This document shows positions 29,767 through 39,218 of a stretch of 64,000 nt of DNA, in pieces. Each line of letters begins with the position of its first letter. The first letter of the stretch is position 1. This stretch comes from Rhodanobacter sp. Root480. GTDB taxonomy: Bacteria > Pseudomonadota > Gammaproteobacteria > Xanthomonadales > Rhodanobacteraceae. The stretch is taken from NCBI RefSeq assembly GCF_001426645.1, contig NZ_LMEX01000001.1, positions 634,755 to 698,754 on the forward strand, read 5' to 3'. The notes beneath the pieces were generated by a model. That model was not told where the DNA came from, made no database searches, and was given only the letters and a program-made list of their open reading frames with translations. The translations under genes were made by a program, and so were the position numbers.

Positions 29767-30420
29767 GTGATCAATGTCATATTGGTGGACGATCATGAGC
29801 TGGTGCGCACCGGCTTCCGGATGATTTTGCAGCAGCAGTCGGACATCTGTATCCAGGGCGAAGCGGGAAATGCGGAAGACGGCTTGCGATTGATTCGCAC
29901 GCTGAAGCCGGACATCGCGCTGGTGGACGTCCATATGCAGGGCATGAGCGGCATCGAACTTACCGAGCGCGTCAATCGCGCGAAGATGTCGACCCGCATC
30001 GTGGTGGTCACCGTGGTTGATGACGCGCGTTTTCCGAAACGGTTGCTGGACGCGGGGGCGCTGGGCTACCTCACCAAGGGATGCAGGGCCGAGGAGCTGG
30101 TTACCGCCATTCGCCAGGTCTCGACCGGCAGGCGCTACCTGGCGCCTGCCGTGGCGCAACAGCTGGCGCTGGCGACTCTCGATGGCAGCACCTCGCCATT
30201 CGACGCATTGTCCAGCCGCGAGCTGGAGGTGGCAATGATGCTGGTGTGCGGCAAGCCGCTGACCCTGATCGGCGAGCAGCTCAACCTGAGCCCGAAAACC
30301 GTGTCGACGTACAAGCAGCGCCTGATGGAAAAGCTGCGGGTGGATCACGTGCTCAACCTGGCACACCTGATGACGGTGCATGGTTTGATCGACAATCCGG
30401 GCCACGCCATCGGCGGTTGA
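29767..30420 (+). CDS. NarL/LuxR-type response regulator, GacA/UvrY-like
   Basis: This 217-residue two-component regulator has a receiver domain at residues 1-120, with the acidic pair DDHE, phospho-acceptor Asp in LVDVHMQGMSG near residue 53 and the Lys in YLTKG. The LuxR-type helix-turn-helix lies at about 148-205 (LSSRELEVAMMLVCGK, then SPKTVSTYKQRLMEKL). The overall pattern is closest to GacA/UvrY/SirA, which act on small regulatory RNAs and the Csr system. The start is GTG at 29767, preceded by GGGAGGGG. uvrC, the usual GacA neighbour, is absent here. The 290 bp upstream hold no evident gene. Confidence 0.85.
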   Translation: MINVILVDDHELVRTGFRMILQQQSDICIQGEAGNAEDGLRLIRTLKPDIALVDVHMQGMSGIELTERVNRAKMSTRIVVVTVVDDARFPKRLLDAGALGYLTKGCRAEELVTAIRQVSTGRRYLAPAVAQQLALATLDGSTSPFDALSSRELEVAMMLVCGKPLTLIGEQLNLSPKTVSTYKQRLMEKLRVDHVLNLAHLMTVHGLIDNPGHAIGG

Positions 30421-30437
30421 TCGCAGACGACGTGGTG

Positions 30438-30470
30438 CAAAAAAAGCCGGGCATTGCCCGGCTTTTTTTG
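30438..30470. terminator. Bidirectional terminator between the response regulator and rne
   Basis: An A-run, the stem AGCCGGGC-ATT-GCCCGGCT and a T-run form a symmetric structure able to end both the plus-strand regulator transcript and the minus-strand rne transcript. It lies in the 72-bp convergent gap. Confidence 0.9.
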
Positions 30471-30492
30471 TTTACCCAGCTGTGCCGCGGGT

Positions 30493-33400
30493 TCAGTCGG
30501 CTTGCGGCTGTCCGGCTGGACGATTGGTCTCGGTCGTGCTGATGTCGTGGCTTTCGGAAGCAGCACGATTGGCTGACAGCAGGTCACCTTGTTCCGGTGC
30601 CGGGATCGCGGGTGCGGGTGACAGCTCTACCACTTTCGGCGCGACCTCCTCGGCGGCGACCGCGATCGTCGGTTTTGGTGTGGGTGCCGGCGTGGAGACG
30701 GTGGCGAACGCGACATCCTCACGACGCGGTCCGTTGATCGCAGCTGCCACGGCCGCTACCAGTGGTGTGTGGACACCGGGCGTCGTGACGGTGTTCGTCT
30801 TCTCGCTTGCGGCTGCTTCTTGCGCTGGCTGCCTGGCAGGCGCCTGTGCGGGTGCGTCGGCCGATGCGATCGATGCCGGGATGGCAGCAGCCACCGGCGA
30901 CGCTACCGACGGTGCGACAGGCGAAGCCTTGACCACGATATCGGCGTCGTCTGGCGCAGCGGCCGAGTCCGCCATGGGGGCGGGAATCGGCGGGAGCGGC
31001 GGCAGCTCGAGTTCGGTGACGGCCGCTGCGGCGGCGACGGGTGCAGCGCGATCCTGCTCCGTGATGTTGCCGGATGCGTTGGCGACGACAGCGGCGGTGG
31101 CCGCTACGGTGACGTTGGACGGTTCCACCACGACGCGGCGTGCGGGTTCGTCGGTGGCCGCCGTGTCGACGACTGCCTTTGGCGCGTTCTGCACGGGCGT
31201 TGTGGGCTTCGACTTCTCGGTGCCAACATCGCTGGCTGCGTCGTCGCGGTCCTCATCGTCGATGGATGGCACCTGGGTTTCCGTGCCACCAGCGGCAACC
31301 GTCGTTTCGTCGTGCCGGCGCCGACGACGACCACCGCGGCGACCCCGGCGGCGGCGGGACGGGCTGCCATCGGCATCGAGCGATTCTTCGGCTTCCGGGG
31401 CGACCGAAGTCACAGCCGGGGCGAGCTGCTTCGCTTCCAGCGCGGCGTCGGCGAGCGGTGCGGCTTCCAGTGGCTCGGCAACGGCTGGGCGCGGCTGGCG
31501 CTCGGGCTTGGCCTGCGGCTGGGCGTTGGGGCGCGGGGTGACGGCCGCGGCGCTTTCCGTGGCAGCCGGACGTGGCGGACGCGGTTGGCGGGCCGGGGCG
31601 GCATTCTGCGCCGGCTGCGATTGCCGGGGCTGACCGGACTCGCTGTTGCGTTGGCGGTTGCCCTTGGGCTGTTGTGACGAGGAGGATTTGGCCGCTGACG
31701 GCGATGCGCCGTCACGGCGGGACTGACGTGCCGGCGTGCCGTTCTGCTGGGCAGGCTGCCCCGAACGGCCGCGGCCGGAACGCTCGTCGCGACGGTTGTT
31801 GCGATCGGCGCCGCTGGCCGCGGATTTTTCGGCCGACTTTTCCACCGGCGCCGCTTCCATGCTGCTGCGGAACCAGCCCAGCATGCGCGCCATCAGGCCG
31901 CCAGTGGGTGCTGTGGTCGGCGATGGCTTGGCGCGTGCCGTCGATTTGGATGCTGGTGCCGCAGCAACGGGAGCCGGCGCGATTTCCTCGCGGATGGGTG
32001 CCGGGCTGGCGGGCATGATGCCGCTGACGGCCGGCTGTTCGCTGCTGCCCAGGGTCTGGCCCATTTTCGGTAATTCGGTGGCAGCGACTGCAGTGAGGCG
32101 CTCGTAGCTGGGCTTGCTGTGCTCGCCCATCTCCGCTTCCTTGATGCGCATGATCTCGATGTGCGGCGTTTCCAGCTTGTCGTCGGCCACCACAACCACG
32201 TGCACTTTGTGGCGCAGTTCGATCTCCACCACGCTGGCGCGCTTTTCGTTGAGCAGGAAGTTGGCGACGGCCGGCGGCGCCTGCACCAGCACCTGGCCGG
32301 TGTTGTCCTTCATCGCATGCTCTTCGATCAGGCGCAGGGTCGACAGCGACAGCGATTCCACGCCGCGGATGTGGCCATGGCCCTCACAACGCGGGCAGAC
32401 GATCTCGCTGGCTTCGCCCAGGCTCGGGCGCAGGCGCTGACGCGACATTTCCAGCAAACCGAAGCGAGAGATGCGACCGATCTGCACGCGCGCGCGGTCG
32501 AGCTTCAGCGCCTCCTTCAGGCGGTCTTCCACCTCACGCTGATGCCGCGGGCTGTCCATGTCGATGAAATCGATCACGATCAGGCCACCGGCGTCGCGGA
32601 TGCGCGCCTGGCGGGCGATTTCCACCGCGGCCTCGCAGTTGGTGTTGAACGCAGTGTCCTCGATGTCGCTGCCCTTGGTCGCCTTCGACGAGTTGATGTC
32701 GATGGCGGTGAGCGCCTCGGTCTGGTCGATCACGATCGAACCGCCGGAGGGCAGGCGTACCTGGCGATCGAACGCGCTCTCGATCTGGGTCTCGATCTGG
32801 TAGCGGGTGAACAGCGGGGTGTCGTCGCGGTACAGCTTCAGCTTGCGCAGGGCGTTGGGCATGACCTGCTGCATGAAATCGCGGGCATCGTTGTACAGCG
32901 ATTCCTCGTCGATCAGGATCTCGCCGATGTCGCTGCGCAGGTAGTCGCGCAGGGCGCGGATGAACAGCTTCGATTCCTGGTAGATCAGGAACGGTGCCTT
33001 CTGCTTGCTGGCGGCTTCGGAGATCGATTTCCACAGCTGCAGCAGATAATCCAGATCCCACTGCAGTTCTTCGGCGTCGCGGCCGAGGCCGGCGGTGCGC
33101 ACGATCAGGCCGACATCGTCGGGTACGGTGACGTGCTCCAGCGCTTCCTTCAGTGCCTGCCGGTCTTCACCCTCGATACGGCGCGAGACCCCACCGGCCT
33201 TCGGGTTGTTCGGCATCAGCACCATGTAGCGGCCGGCGAGGCTGATGAAGGTGGTCAGGGCGGCGCCCTTGTTGCCGCGCTCTTCCTTCTCGACCTGGAC
33301 GACGACTTCCTGGCCTTCCTTCAGCAACTCACGGATGTTGGACTTGTGCGGGTCCAGGCCGGCGGTGAAGTACTCGCGGGAGATTTCCTTCAGCGGCAGG

Positions 33401-33600
33401 AAGCCGTGGCGTTCGGCGCCGTACTCGACGAAGCAGGCTTCAAGTGAAGCCTCAACCCGCGTGATGCGACCCTTGTAAATATTGGATTTTTTCTGTTCCC
33501 GCGAAGGGATTTCGATATCCAGGTCGTACAGGTTCTGGCCATCGACAATGGCCACGCGCAACTCTTCACGCTGAGTCGCGTTGATCAACATACGTTTCAT
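30493..33600 (-). CDS. rne: Ribonuclease E
   Basis: RNase E is the main endoribonuclease of mRNA decay and rRNA/tRNA maturation, and the scaffold of the degradosome. The start at 33600 gives 1035 residues beginning [21 protein letters not shown], the family N-terminus; the frame continues upstream without homology. The catalytic half holds an S1 domain (about 37-120), the metal site region [13 protein letters not shown], and the zinc-link CPRCEGHGH near residue 400. Residues from about 520 onward are disordered, rich in Ala, Pro and Arg, with an Arg-rich RNA-binding patch ([15 protein letters not shown]). This C-terminal half is the protein-docking region and differs strongly from E. coli. 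Confidence 0.96.
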   Translation of the reverse strand: MKRMLINATQREELRVAIVDGQNLYDLDIEIPSREQKKSNIYKGRITRVEASLEACFVEYGAERHGFLPLKEISREYFTAGLDPHKSNIRELLKEGQEVVVQVEKEERGNKGAALTTFISLAGRYMVLMPNNPKAGGVSRRIEGEDRQALKEALEHVTVPDDVGLIVRTAGLGRDAEELQWDLDYLLQLWKSISEAASKQKAPFLIYQESKLFIRALRDYLRSDIGEILIDEESLYNDARDFMQQVMPNALRKLKLYRDDTPLFTRYQIETQIESAFDRQVRLPSGGSIVIDQTEALTAIDINSSKATKGSDIEDTAFNTNCEAAVEIARQARIRDAGGLIVIDFIDMDSPRHQREVEDRLKEALKLDRARVQIGRISRFGLLEMSRQRLRPSLGEASEIVCPRCEGHGHIRGVESLSLSTLRLIEEHAMKDNTGQVLVQAPPAVANFLLNEKRASVVEIELRHKVHVVVVADDKLETPHIEIMRIKEAEMGEHSKPSYERLTAVAATELPKMGQTLGSSEQPAVSGIMPASPAPIREEIAPAPVAAAPASKSTARAKPSPTTAPTGGLMARMLGWFRSSMEAAPVEKSAEKSAASGADRNNRRDERSGRGRSGQPAQQNGTPARQSRRDGASPSAAKSSSSQQPKGNRQRNSESGQPRQSQPAQNAAPARQPRPPRPAATESAAAVTPRPNAQPQAKPERQPRPAVAEPLEAAPLADAALEAKQLAPAVTSVAPEAEESLDADGSPSRRRRGRRGGRRRRRHDETTVAAGGTETQVPSIDDEDRDDAASDVGTEKSKPTTPVQNAPKAVVDTAATDEPARRVVVEPSNVTVAATAAVVANASGNITEQDRAAPVAAAAAVTELELPPLPPIPAPMADSAAAPDDADIVVKASPVAPSVASPVAAAIPASIASADAPAQAPARQPAQEAAASEKTNTVTTPGVHTPLVAAVAAAINGPRREDVAFATVSTPAPTPKPTIAVAAEEVAPKVVELSPAPAIPAPEQGDLLSANRAASESHDISTTETNRPAGQPQAD

Positions 33601-33935
33601 GGTGGATTTCCTCGGCCTGCCGCGCGTCGCGTGCCGCGGTGGCGCCTCAATGGCGGCCTGCCGGGGATCGCGCCGCAGCGGTAAAGCGGCAAAATGACGG
33701 CACCGTTCCCGGTGTCGGGGATGATTCGATCTACTTGCGTTGTCGTATCCGATACCACATGGCATCGGACAAACAACAACCCAACCGTTACGATGAAAGG
33801 GAGATCGTGGTCGGTGCCGAACGGGCAACCGCCGCCATCCTCGCCGACGTTGCGGGTGGGCCACCTCTCCCGAGCCATGTATCGGCGGGCCAAGTGGACG
33901 CCCGCCGAGTATCCTATTTAAGCAGGTTTTTTTCA
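33601..33935. promoter_or_regulatory. Divergent rne-rluC intergenic region (335 bp)
   Basis: No gene is supported here. The length and position match the long rne 5' leader that RNase E uses for autoregulation in enteric bacteria. Short imperfect inverted repeats are visible, for example TCCGAT at 33748 with ATCGGA at 33764. Two small open frames exist on either strand but lack ribosome sites. The rluC end is AT-richer (TATCCTATTTAAGCAGG) and contains its ribosome site. Autoregulation here is inference from family knowledge. Confidence 0.4.
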
Positions 33936-34934
33936 ATGCAAACGGTAACTTCCCCCGATGCACCTCAAGGTGTGCGTCAAGTCGTGGTTGGCCCCGAACG
34001 GGATGGCCAACGAATCGACAATGCGTTGATGACCCTGCTCAAAGGCGTTCCCAAGAGCATGATCTACCGGCTGCTGCGTACCGGCCAGGTGCGCGTCAAC
34101 GGCAAGCGGGCCAAGCCGGATACGCGTCTCGCGGACGGTGATACGCTGCGCATCCCTCCGGTCCGGGTGGCCGAGCGTGAGGAAGGCCGGGCACCAGCCA
34201 CTGGTCTGGTGGCCTCGGTGGCCGATGCGATCCTGTTCGAAGACAAACACTTTCTGGTGATCGACAAACCCTCCGGCGTGGCCAGCCACGGCGGCAGCGG
34301 TGTCAGCCATGGCGCCATTGAACTGCTGCGCGCGGCCCGGCCACAGGAACACCTGGAACTGGTGCACCGGCTCGACCGCGATACCAGCGGCGTGTTGGTT
34401 TTTGCCCGCACGCGCGCCGGCCTGACCGGCTTGCAGGCGCTGATTCGTGCCGGCGAGGTCACCAAACAATACCTGTGCCTGATGCTCGGGCACCCGTCCA
34501 AGGCGAAGTTCGACGTGAATGCGCCGCTGCTGAAGTCGGTGCTGCAAGGGGGCGAGCGGATGGTGCGGGTGGCTGAAAGCGGCAAGCCGTCGCTGACGTT
34601 CTTCCGCGAAATGGAGCAGTACCCGGGCGCGCGCCTGATGCAGGCCACGCTGGGCACCGGTCGCACGCACCAGATCCGCGTGCATGCCGCGCATATCGGC
34701 CATCCGCTGGCGGGCGACCCGAAATACGGCGACCGGGAGATGAACAAGCGTTTCCGCGAAATGGGCCTGCAGCGCCTGTTCCTGCACGCGGCGCACCTCA
34801 GTTTCGAGCTGGACGGGCGCTCGTACAGTTTTTCCACGCCGTTGCCGGACGACCTGAAGGCCTTTCTCGACGTGCTGGCCGTCAAGGGCAAGCGGCTGGT
34901 CTATACCCGCGACAAGTCGCGTACGGATATCTGA
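33936..34934 (+). CDS. rluC: Ribosomal large subunit pseudouridine synthase C
   Basis: RluC modifies 23S rRNA, at positions 955, 2504 and 2580 in E. coli. The 332-residue protein has an N-terminal S4 RNA-binding domain ([31 protein letters not shown], residues about 25-85). The RluA-type catalytic domain has the active Asp in [15 protein letters not shown] and the later [21 protein letters not shown] motif. The divergent rne-rluC arrangement is conserved in Gammaproteobacteria and supports RluC over the paralogues RluA and RluD. Confidence 0.95.
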   Translation: MQTVTSPDAPQGVRQVVVGPERDGQRIDNALMTLLKGVPKSMIYRLLRTGQVRVNGKRAKPDTRLADGDTLRIPPVRVAEREEGRAPATGLVASVADAILFEDKHFLVIDKPSGVASHGGSGVSHGAIELLRAARPQEHLELVHRLDRDTSGVLVFARTRAGLTGLQALIRAGEVTKQYLCLMLGHPSKAKFDVNAPLLKSVLQGGERMVRVAESGKPSLTFFREMEQYPGARLMQATLGTGRTHQIRVHAAHIGHPLAGDPKYGDREMNKRFREMGLQRLFLHAAHLSFELDGRSYSFSTPLPDDLKAFLDVLAVKGKRLVYTRDKSRTDI

Positions 34935-35276
34935 TCAGCGCTCAAGCAGCGCCTCGACCCGCGCCGCGCAGATGAAATCGTTCATCGACAGTCCGCCCAC
35001 ATCGTGGGTCGACCACGTCAGCTGGCAGTGGCCGTAGCCGGCCTCGAGATCGGGATGGTGGTCTTCCTGGTTGGCCATGAAGCCGACGGCGGCGATGAAG
35101 CCCAGCGTGTGGTGGAAGTCGTCAAAGCGGAAATCCTTGGTGATGGCCGTTCCATCGTCGAGGAGTTTCCAGCCGGGCAGTTGCTGCAACAACTCCGCCG
35201 TCTGTGACGCGTCTACCGCATCCGCCTTTCCCTTGCGCGGCTGGCAATGCTGCGCGGACAAATGGTTCGCTTTCAT
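34935..35276 (-). CDS. phhB: Pterin-4a-carbinolamine dehydratase
   Basis: PhhB recycles the pterin cofactor of phenylalanine hydroxylase by dehydrating 4a-hydroxytetrahydropterin. The 113-residue protein has the family motif NQEDHHPDLEAGYG, containing the His-His pair of the active site, and ends STHDVGGLSMNDFICAA. No phhA is adjacent. It abuts the rluC stop with no spacer, on the opposite strand. Confidence 0.92.
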   Translation of the reverse strand: MKANHLSAQHCQPRKGKADAVDASQTAELLQQLPGWKLLDDGTAITKDFRFDDFHHTLGFIAAVGFMANQEDHHPDLEAGYGHCQLTWSTHDVGGLSMNDFICAARVEALLER

Positions 35277-35417
35277 GCGCTACTCCGGGGATCCGTGGTG
35301 AAGCCATGCAGCGTTGATGTTGCCGCCTGAAAAGTCAAAGCCGCGCGTGCAGGTGGAAACTGGACTAAAATGGTGCTGATTAGCCGCAACAGCGGCGCAA
35401 GCTTTGGCGGAGTGGGC

Positions 35418-36026
35418 ATGATCGACATCTCGGAACGCGCACAGCAGCATTTCCTGCGCCTTCTTTCACAACAGGGTATCGACGATTTGAGCATTCGCCT
35501 GCGCGTTACGGCGCCAGGCACACCGGCGGCGAACTGCGAGCTGGAGTTCTGCGAGCCGATCGACCTGATCGGCGGCGAATGGACCATCGAGTGCGCCGGT
35601 TTCAACTTCCATATCGACGGTGACAGTGCGCGCTGGCTGGACAACGCCACCATCGATTTCGAACCGACCTCCACCGGCGGCCAGCTCAACATCCGTGCGC
35701 CGATGATCAAGGGGCATGTGCCAGGCGTGGAAGCCGGCCTGATCGAGCGTGTGCGTTATGTGCTGGAAGCGGAGGTGAACCCGAAGCTGGCGTCACACGG
35801 CGGCCGTGTCAGCCTGCTGGAAATCGATGCCGATGGCGTGGTGTTGCTGCAGTTCGGCGGCGGTTGCCACGGTTGCGGCATGGTCGATGTGACGCTGAAG
35901 CAGGGTGTGGAAAAGACCTTGCGCGAGCGGGTGCCCGAGATCACCGCCGTACGCGATGCTACCGATCACGCGGGTGGCGAAAAGCCGTATTACCGCAAGC
36001 ACGAGGGTACATCCGCCGCGGTGTGA
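35418..36026 (+). CDS. nfuA: Iron-sulfur biogenesis protein NfuA
   Basis: NfuA carries a 4Fe-4S cluster to target enzymes such as aconitase and LipA. The start at 35418 (MIDISERAQQHFLRLL) gives 202 residues. The N-terminal degenerate A-type domain (1-100, lacking the clustered cysteines of IscA) is followed by a C-terminal Nfu domain with the cluster-binding CxxC in GGGCHGCGMVDVTLKQGVE near residue 150. A terminator follows at 36055. Confidence 0.95.
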   Translation: MIDISERAQQHFLRLLSQQGIDDLSIRLRVTAPGTPAANCELEFCEPIDLIGGEWTIECAGFNFHIDGDSARWLDNATIDFEPTSTGGQLNIRAPMIKGHVPGVEAGLIERVRYVLEAEVNPKLASHGGRVSLLEIDADGVVLLQFGGGCHGCGMVDVTLKQGVEKTLRERVPEITAVRDATDHAGGEKPYYRKHEGTSAAV

Positions 36027-36054
36027 GCCAGGTTGACGCTGTTCTGCCCGGAAA

Positions 36055-36083
36055 CAAAAAGCCCGCCGAAGCGGGCTTTTTTC
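36055..36083 (+). terminator. Intrinsic terminator after nfuA
   Basis: AAAAAGCCCGC-CGAA-GCGGGCTTTTTT forms a short GC stem with a tetraloop and flanking A and T runs. It can also serve the convergent cytochrome genes on the minus strand. Confidence 0.9.
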
Positions 36084-36101
36084 GATCGTGGATCGAGTGG
36101 C

Positions 36102-36461
36102 TCAGTTGTCGCCCTGTAGGTGACCCTTGAGCGTATCCAGCTTGCTCGGCAGGCCGGCGAAGTACGCGGACACATCCGCAATATCCTGGTCGGACAGTGT
36201 GGAAACCATGCCCTTCATGATCGGGTTGTTGCGTTGGCCGCTCTTGTATTCGTGCAGCACGTGGGAAAGGTACAGCTGGTACTGACCGGCCAGGCGCGGA
36301 TATTGCGGATCAACCGCGTTGCCGTCGGTGCCGTGGCAGGCGAAACAGGTAGCGGCCTTTTCCTTGCCATTCGCCGCGTTGCCCGCGTCAGCGGCCAGCA
36401 ACGATGTGGAGGCGAACGCCAGGACGGCGCCGAATGAAAGCAGAATGCGTGCATGTTTCAT
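36102..36461 (-). CDS. Single-heme c-type cytochrome (c4-like domain)
   Basis: This 119-residue exported protein has a signal peptide (residues 1-24, ending SLLAADA) and one heme motif TCFACHG. Later segments PQYPRLAGQYQLYLSHVL and MVSTLSDQDIADVSAYFAGL supply the axial Met region. The fold resembles one half of di-heme cytochrome c4. It lies 15 bp downstream of a related cytochrome gene on the same strand. It probably carries electrons in the periplasm toward a terminal oxidase. Confidence 0.88.
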   Translation of the reverse strand: MKHARILLSFGAVLAFASTSLLAADAGNAANGKEKAATCFACHGTDGNAVDPQYPRLAGQYQLYLSHVLHEYKSGQRNNPIMKGMVSTLSDQDIADVSAYFAGLPSKLDTLKGHLQGDN

Positions 36462-36476
36462 GCGGAAGTCCCTGAC

Positions 36477-36803
36477 TTATTTGCTGGCGAGGCTGGAGAG
36501 ATAGGCGGCGATGTTCTGGATGTCCGTATCGGACAAGCTCTCGGCCTGGGCATCCATCGTGGGATGGACGCGATCGCCACTCTTGTACCCGTGCAGGGCA
36601 TTGACGATGTATTGCTCATTCTGCCCAGCAATCTTGGGCACCGGATATTGCGGATAAGCATTGGTGTAACCGGGTACGCCATGGCAGCCGGCGCAGGTGT
36701 AAACCAGTTTGCGGCCGGCGGCCTTGTCGCCCTCGGCATGTGCGCTGGTGGCGGCAAAAAGAGTGGTCGCCACGGCCAGGCCGAGCAATTGCAGTCGAGT
36801 CAT
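36477..36803 (-). CDS. Single-heme c-type cytochrome (c4-like domain)
   Basis: This 108-residue exported protein has a signal peptide (MTRLQLLGLAVATTLFAATSAHA) and one heme motif TCAGCHG near residue 35. It aligns with the downstream cytochrome over the stretch PKIAGQNEQYIVNALHGYKSGDR, and the pair together resemble the two halves of cytochrome c4. The start at 36803 is taken because the signal peptide begins there. It is the first gene of the pair, 15 bp before the second. Confidence 0.88.
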   Translation of the reverse strand: MTRLQLLGLAVATTLFAATSAHAEGDKAAGRKLVYTCAGCHGVPGYTNAYPQYPVPKIAGQNEQYIVNALHGYKSGDRVHPTMDAQAESLSDTDIQNIAAYLSSLASK

Positions 36804-36911
36804 CGAATTCGTTCCCACGGGTGCGACGGTGTGGAGTGTATGCAACCGGCCAAGTATAGACGTTGCGTTGACGCGGGGACAACACGAGTACGTCGGCGCC
36901 TGCCTGACTGC

Positions 36912-38156
36912 TCAGACCAGACTCTTGAAAATATGGATGCCGGCGCTGTACTCGCCGATGATCGTGCCCACGCTGACGAGAAAGAAATTCAGCAGCGTGC
37001 GGGCGACACGATTTTTCCACCAACCGCTCCAGTGCACGATGTCGTCGCGCAGGGTATCGAAATCGACCACGCGTGGACGCCGCACCCAGGCCTCGGCCAT
37101 CGCGCTGATGCCGCCGGCGGGAATGCCTGGGCGGAACGGTTTGATCGGCGCGGCGATGAAGGCCGCCACGATGCTCAGCGGGTGCCCGCCCGCGACCAGT
37201 GCGCCGAGCGCGGCGAAGCCCCCGGTGAACAACACCCAGTCACGCAACGCCTGCGCGCCCAGCGCCGTATTGCGATGGAAGGCGTAGCCGATGGCGGCAA
37301 ACACCAGCAACACCAGCGCCACCGCCAACCATTTCGGCCAGCGTGCCTTGGGCGGCGTGGTGGCCAGCTCCATGACCTTGGCGGAGGGCTCATCCTGCTG
37401 CGTGCGCAACTGCTCGCACAGTCCCTTGAGGTGTCCGGCGCCGATGACCACCAGCACGCGCCGCGCCGGGGTTTCCGATGCCGATGAACGCGCCGACTCC
37501 TGCCGCAGCCGCGCGGCCATGAACGCGTCGCGCTCACCGATCAGGCTGTCGTACAGCGGCTTGGACTCGCTGGCGAATTCGCTGAAGGCGCTCTCCAGCA
37601 AATCGCCCTGTTTCAGCTTCTCGATCTCGACCTGCTCGATCTGCTCGCGCTCGAACACGCTGGCCAGCAAGCCGCCGAGCAAGCCGAAGCGCTGCCAGAA
37701 ACCCACGCTGCGCCAGGCGCGTTTCAGCGTGGTGCCCACCTCACGGTCGATCAGCCACAGCGGCAACTGGCGTTGTTCGGCGCCATCCATCGCCGCCTTC
37801 ATTTCCGCGCCGGGCTGGATGCCGGACTGGTCGGCCAGCCGTTTCTGGAAGGTGGACAGCACCAGGCTGGCGGCCACCATGCCGGCCTTTCCCTGGCGGA
37901 TCACCTTGAACAGATCCATCTGCTTGAACGCTTCGGGATCGCGCATGCCCTGGGCACGGCTCTCGCAGAGTTCCACGGCGACCGCATCGAAGCTCTCGTG
38001 CGCCAGCATCGCCTCGACCGCCTCCATGCTGCTGCGCGATACGTGCGCGGTGCCCAGCACCACGTATTCCACGCCGCCGCGGATCACCCGCTCGACGGGC
38101 TGGTCCTGCAACGCCAACGGCGCGGATAACGTGGAATCGGTTTCAGGAACACTCAT
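36912..38156 (-). CDS. TraB/PrgY-family membrane protein
   Basis: This 414-residue protein has a soluble TraB/GumN-like domain (residues about 20-250) containing GTAHVSRSS near residue 36 and VVIGAGHLKGL near 240, motifs shared with the erythromycin-esterase/TIKI-like fold. About three to four transmembrane helices follow (275-390). PrgY in Enterococcus lowers pheromone activity and eukaryotic TIKI is a protease, but the role in Gram-negative bacteria is not established. It is upstream of no clear partner and is co-directional with aguA-aguB. Confidence 0.82.
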   Translation of the reverse strand: MSVPETDSTLSAPLALQDQPVERVIRGGVEYVVLGTAHVSRSSMEAVEAMLAHESFDAVAVELCESRAQGMRDPEAFKQMDLFKVIRQGKAGMVAASLVLSTFQKRLADQSGIQPGAEMKAAMDGAEQRQLPLWLIDREVGTTLKRAWRSVGFWQRFGLLGGLLASVFEREQIEQVEIEKLKQGDLLESAFSEFASESKPLYDSLIGERDAFMAARLRQESARSSASETPARRVLVVIGAGHLKGLCEQLRTQQDEPSAKVMELATTPPKARWPKWLAVALVLLVFAAIGYAFHRNTALGAQALRDWVLFTGGFAALGALVAGGHPLSIVAAFIAAPIKPFRPGIPAGGISAMAEAWVRRPRVVDFDTLRDDIVHWSGWWKNRVARTLLNFFLVSVGTIIGEYSAGIHIFKSLV

Positions 38157-38236
38157 GCGTCAGCAGGCCGGTCGGGGTGAAGTTCAAGCATGGGGATGAC
38201 CGGCATGCGGAACAAGCGGAGTGAAGTGGCGCCGGC

Positions 38237-39127
38237 TCAATCACGGAAGCGCTTGAGCAGGTCGGCGTAGGCATCGATGCGGCGGTCGCGCAGGAATGGC
38301 CAGATACGGCGCACATGTTCGCTGCGTTGCAGGTCGATGTCGGCCAGCAGCAGCTCGCGCTGGTCGGTGCCCGCCTGTGCCAGGAATTCGCCCTGCGGCC
38401 CGGCCACGAAGCTGTTGCCCCAGAACTGGATGCCCGCGCCGACGCCACTCGGGTCGGCCTCGTAACCCGTGCGGTTGCACGCCAGCAGCGGCAGGCCGTT
38501 GGCCACGGCGTGGCCGCGCTGCACCGTGATCCAGGCGTCGCGCTGGCGATCCTTTTCCGGCTGCTCGTCGGTGGGGTCCCAGCCGATGGCGGTGGGGTAG
38601 AGCAGCAGTTCGGCGCCGGCCAGCGCCATCAGGCGCGCCGCTTCGGGATACCACTGATCCCAGCACACCAGTACGCCGAGCCGGCCCACCGAGGTGTCGA
38701 TCGGATCGAAACCCAGGTCGCCCGGGGTGAAGTAGAACTTTTCGTAGAACGCCGGATCGTCCGGGATGTGCATCTTGCGGTACTTGCCGGCGATCTCGGC
38801 GGAGCGGTCGAACACCACCGCCGTGTTGTGATACAGGCCGGCGGCGCGCTTCTCGAACAGCGACGCCACCACCACCAGCTGCAGCTCCTGCGCCAGCTTG
38901 CCGATGCGCGCGGTGCCGGGGCCAGGAATGGTTTCGGCCTGGTCGAAGACCTCCACCGATTCGCGCTGGCAGAAATACGGGCCGTTGTGCAGCTCCTGCA
39001 GCAACACGAGTTCTGCGCCGGCGCCGGCCGCTTCGCGAAGGCCGGCTTCGATGGCATCGAGGTTGGCGTCGCGGCTGCCGCGGTCGGTTTCCTGCAGCAG
39101 CGCGACCTTGAGGGTCTTGCGGGTCAT
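38237..39127 (-). CDS. aguB: N-carbamoylputrescine amidase
   Basis: AguB hydrolyses N-carbamoylputrescine to putrescine, CO2 and ammonia. The 296-residue nitrilase-superfamily protein has the catalytic Glu in LQELHNGPYF, Lys in KYRKMHIPDD and Cys in VLVCWDQWYPEAARL near residue 153. The FYEKFYFTPGD stretch is typical of AguB. The gene lies 91 bp downstream of aguA, which supplies its substrate. Confidence 0.95.
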   Translation of the reverse strand: MTRKTLKVALLQETDRGSRDANLDAIEAGLREAAGAGAELVLLQELHNGPYFCQRESVEVFDQAETIPGPGTARIGKLAQELQLVVVASLFEKRAAGLYHNTAVVFDRSAEIAGKYRKMHIPDDPAFYEKFYFTPGDLGFDPIDTSVGRLGVLVCWDQWYPEAARLMALAGAELLLYPTAIGWDPTDEQPEKDRQRDAWITVQRGHAVANGLPLLACNRTGYEADPSGVGAGIQFWGNSFVAGPQGEFLAQAGTDQRELLLADIDLQRSEHVRRIWPFLRDRRIDAYADLLKRFRD

Positions 39128-39218
39128 GGGATGTCCTGCCGAATGGGCCAATCGGCTCAGTTTAGCGGGTGGGGGTGATGGCGCCGCCAAGGCCGTCGCA
39201 TGGGCGGCGAGCCACTTG

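Noticed and set aside
33601..33963. N-terminal extension of rne up to 33963
   Set aside because: Homology begins at MKRMLINAT (33600). The extension overlaps the rluC start and has no ribosome site support.
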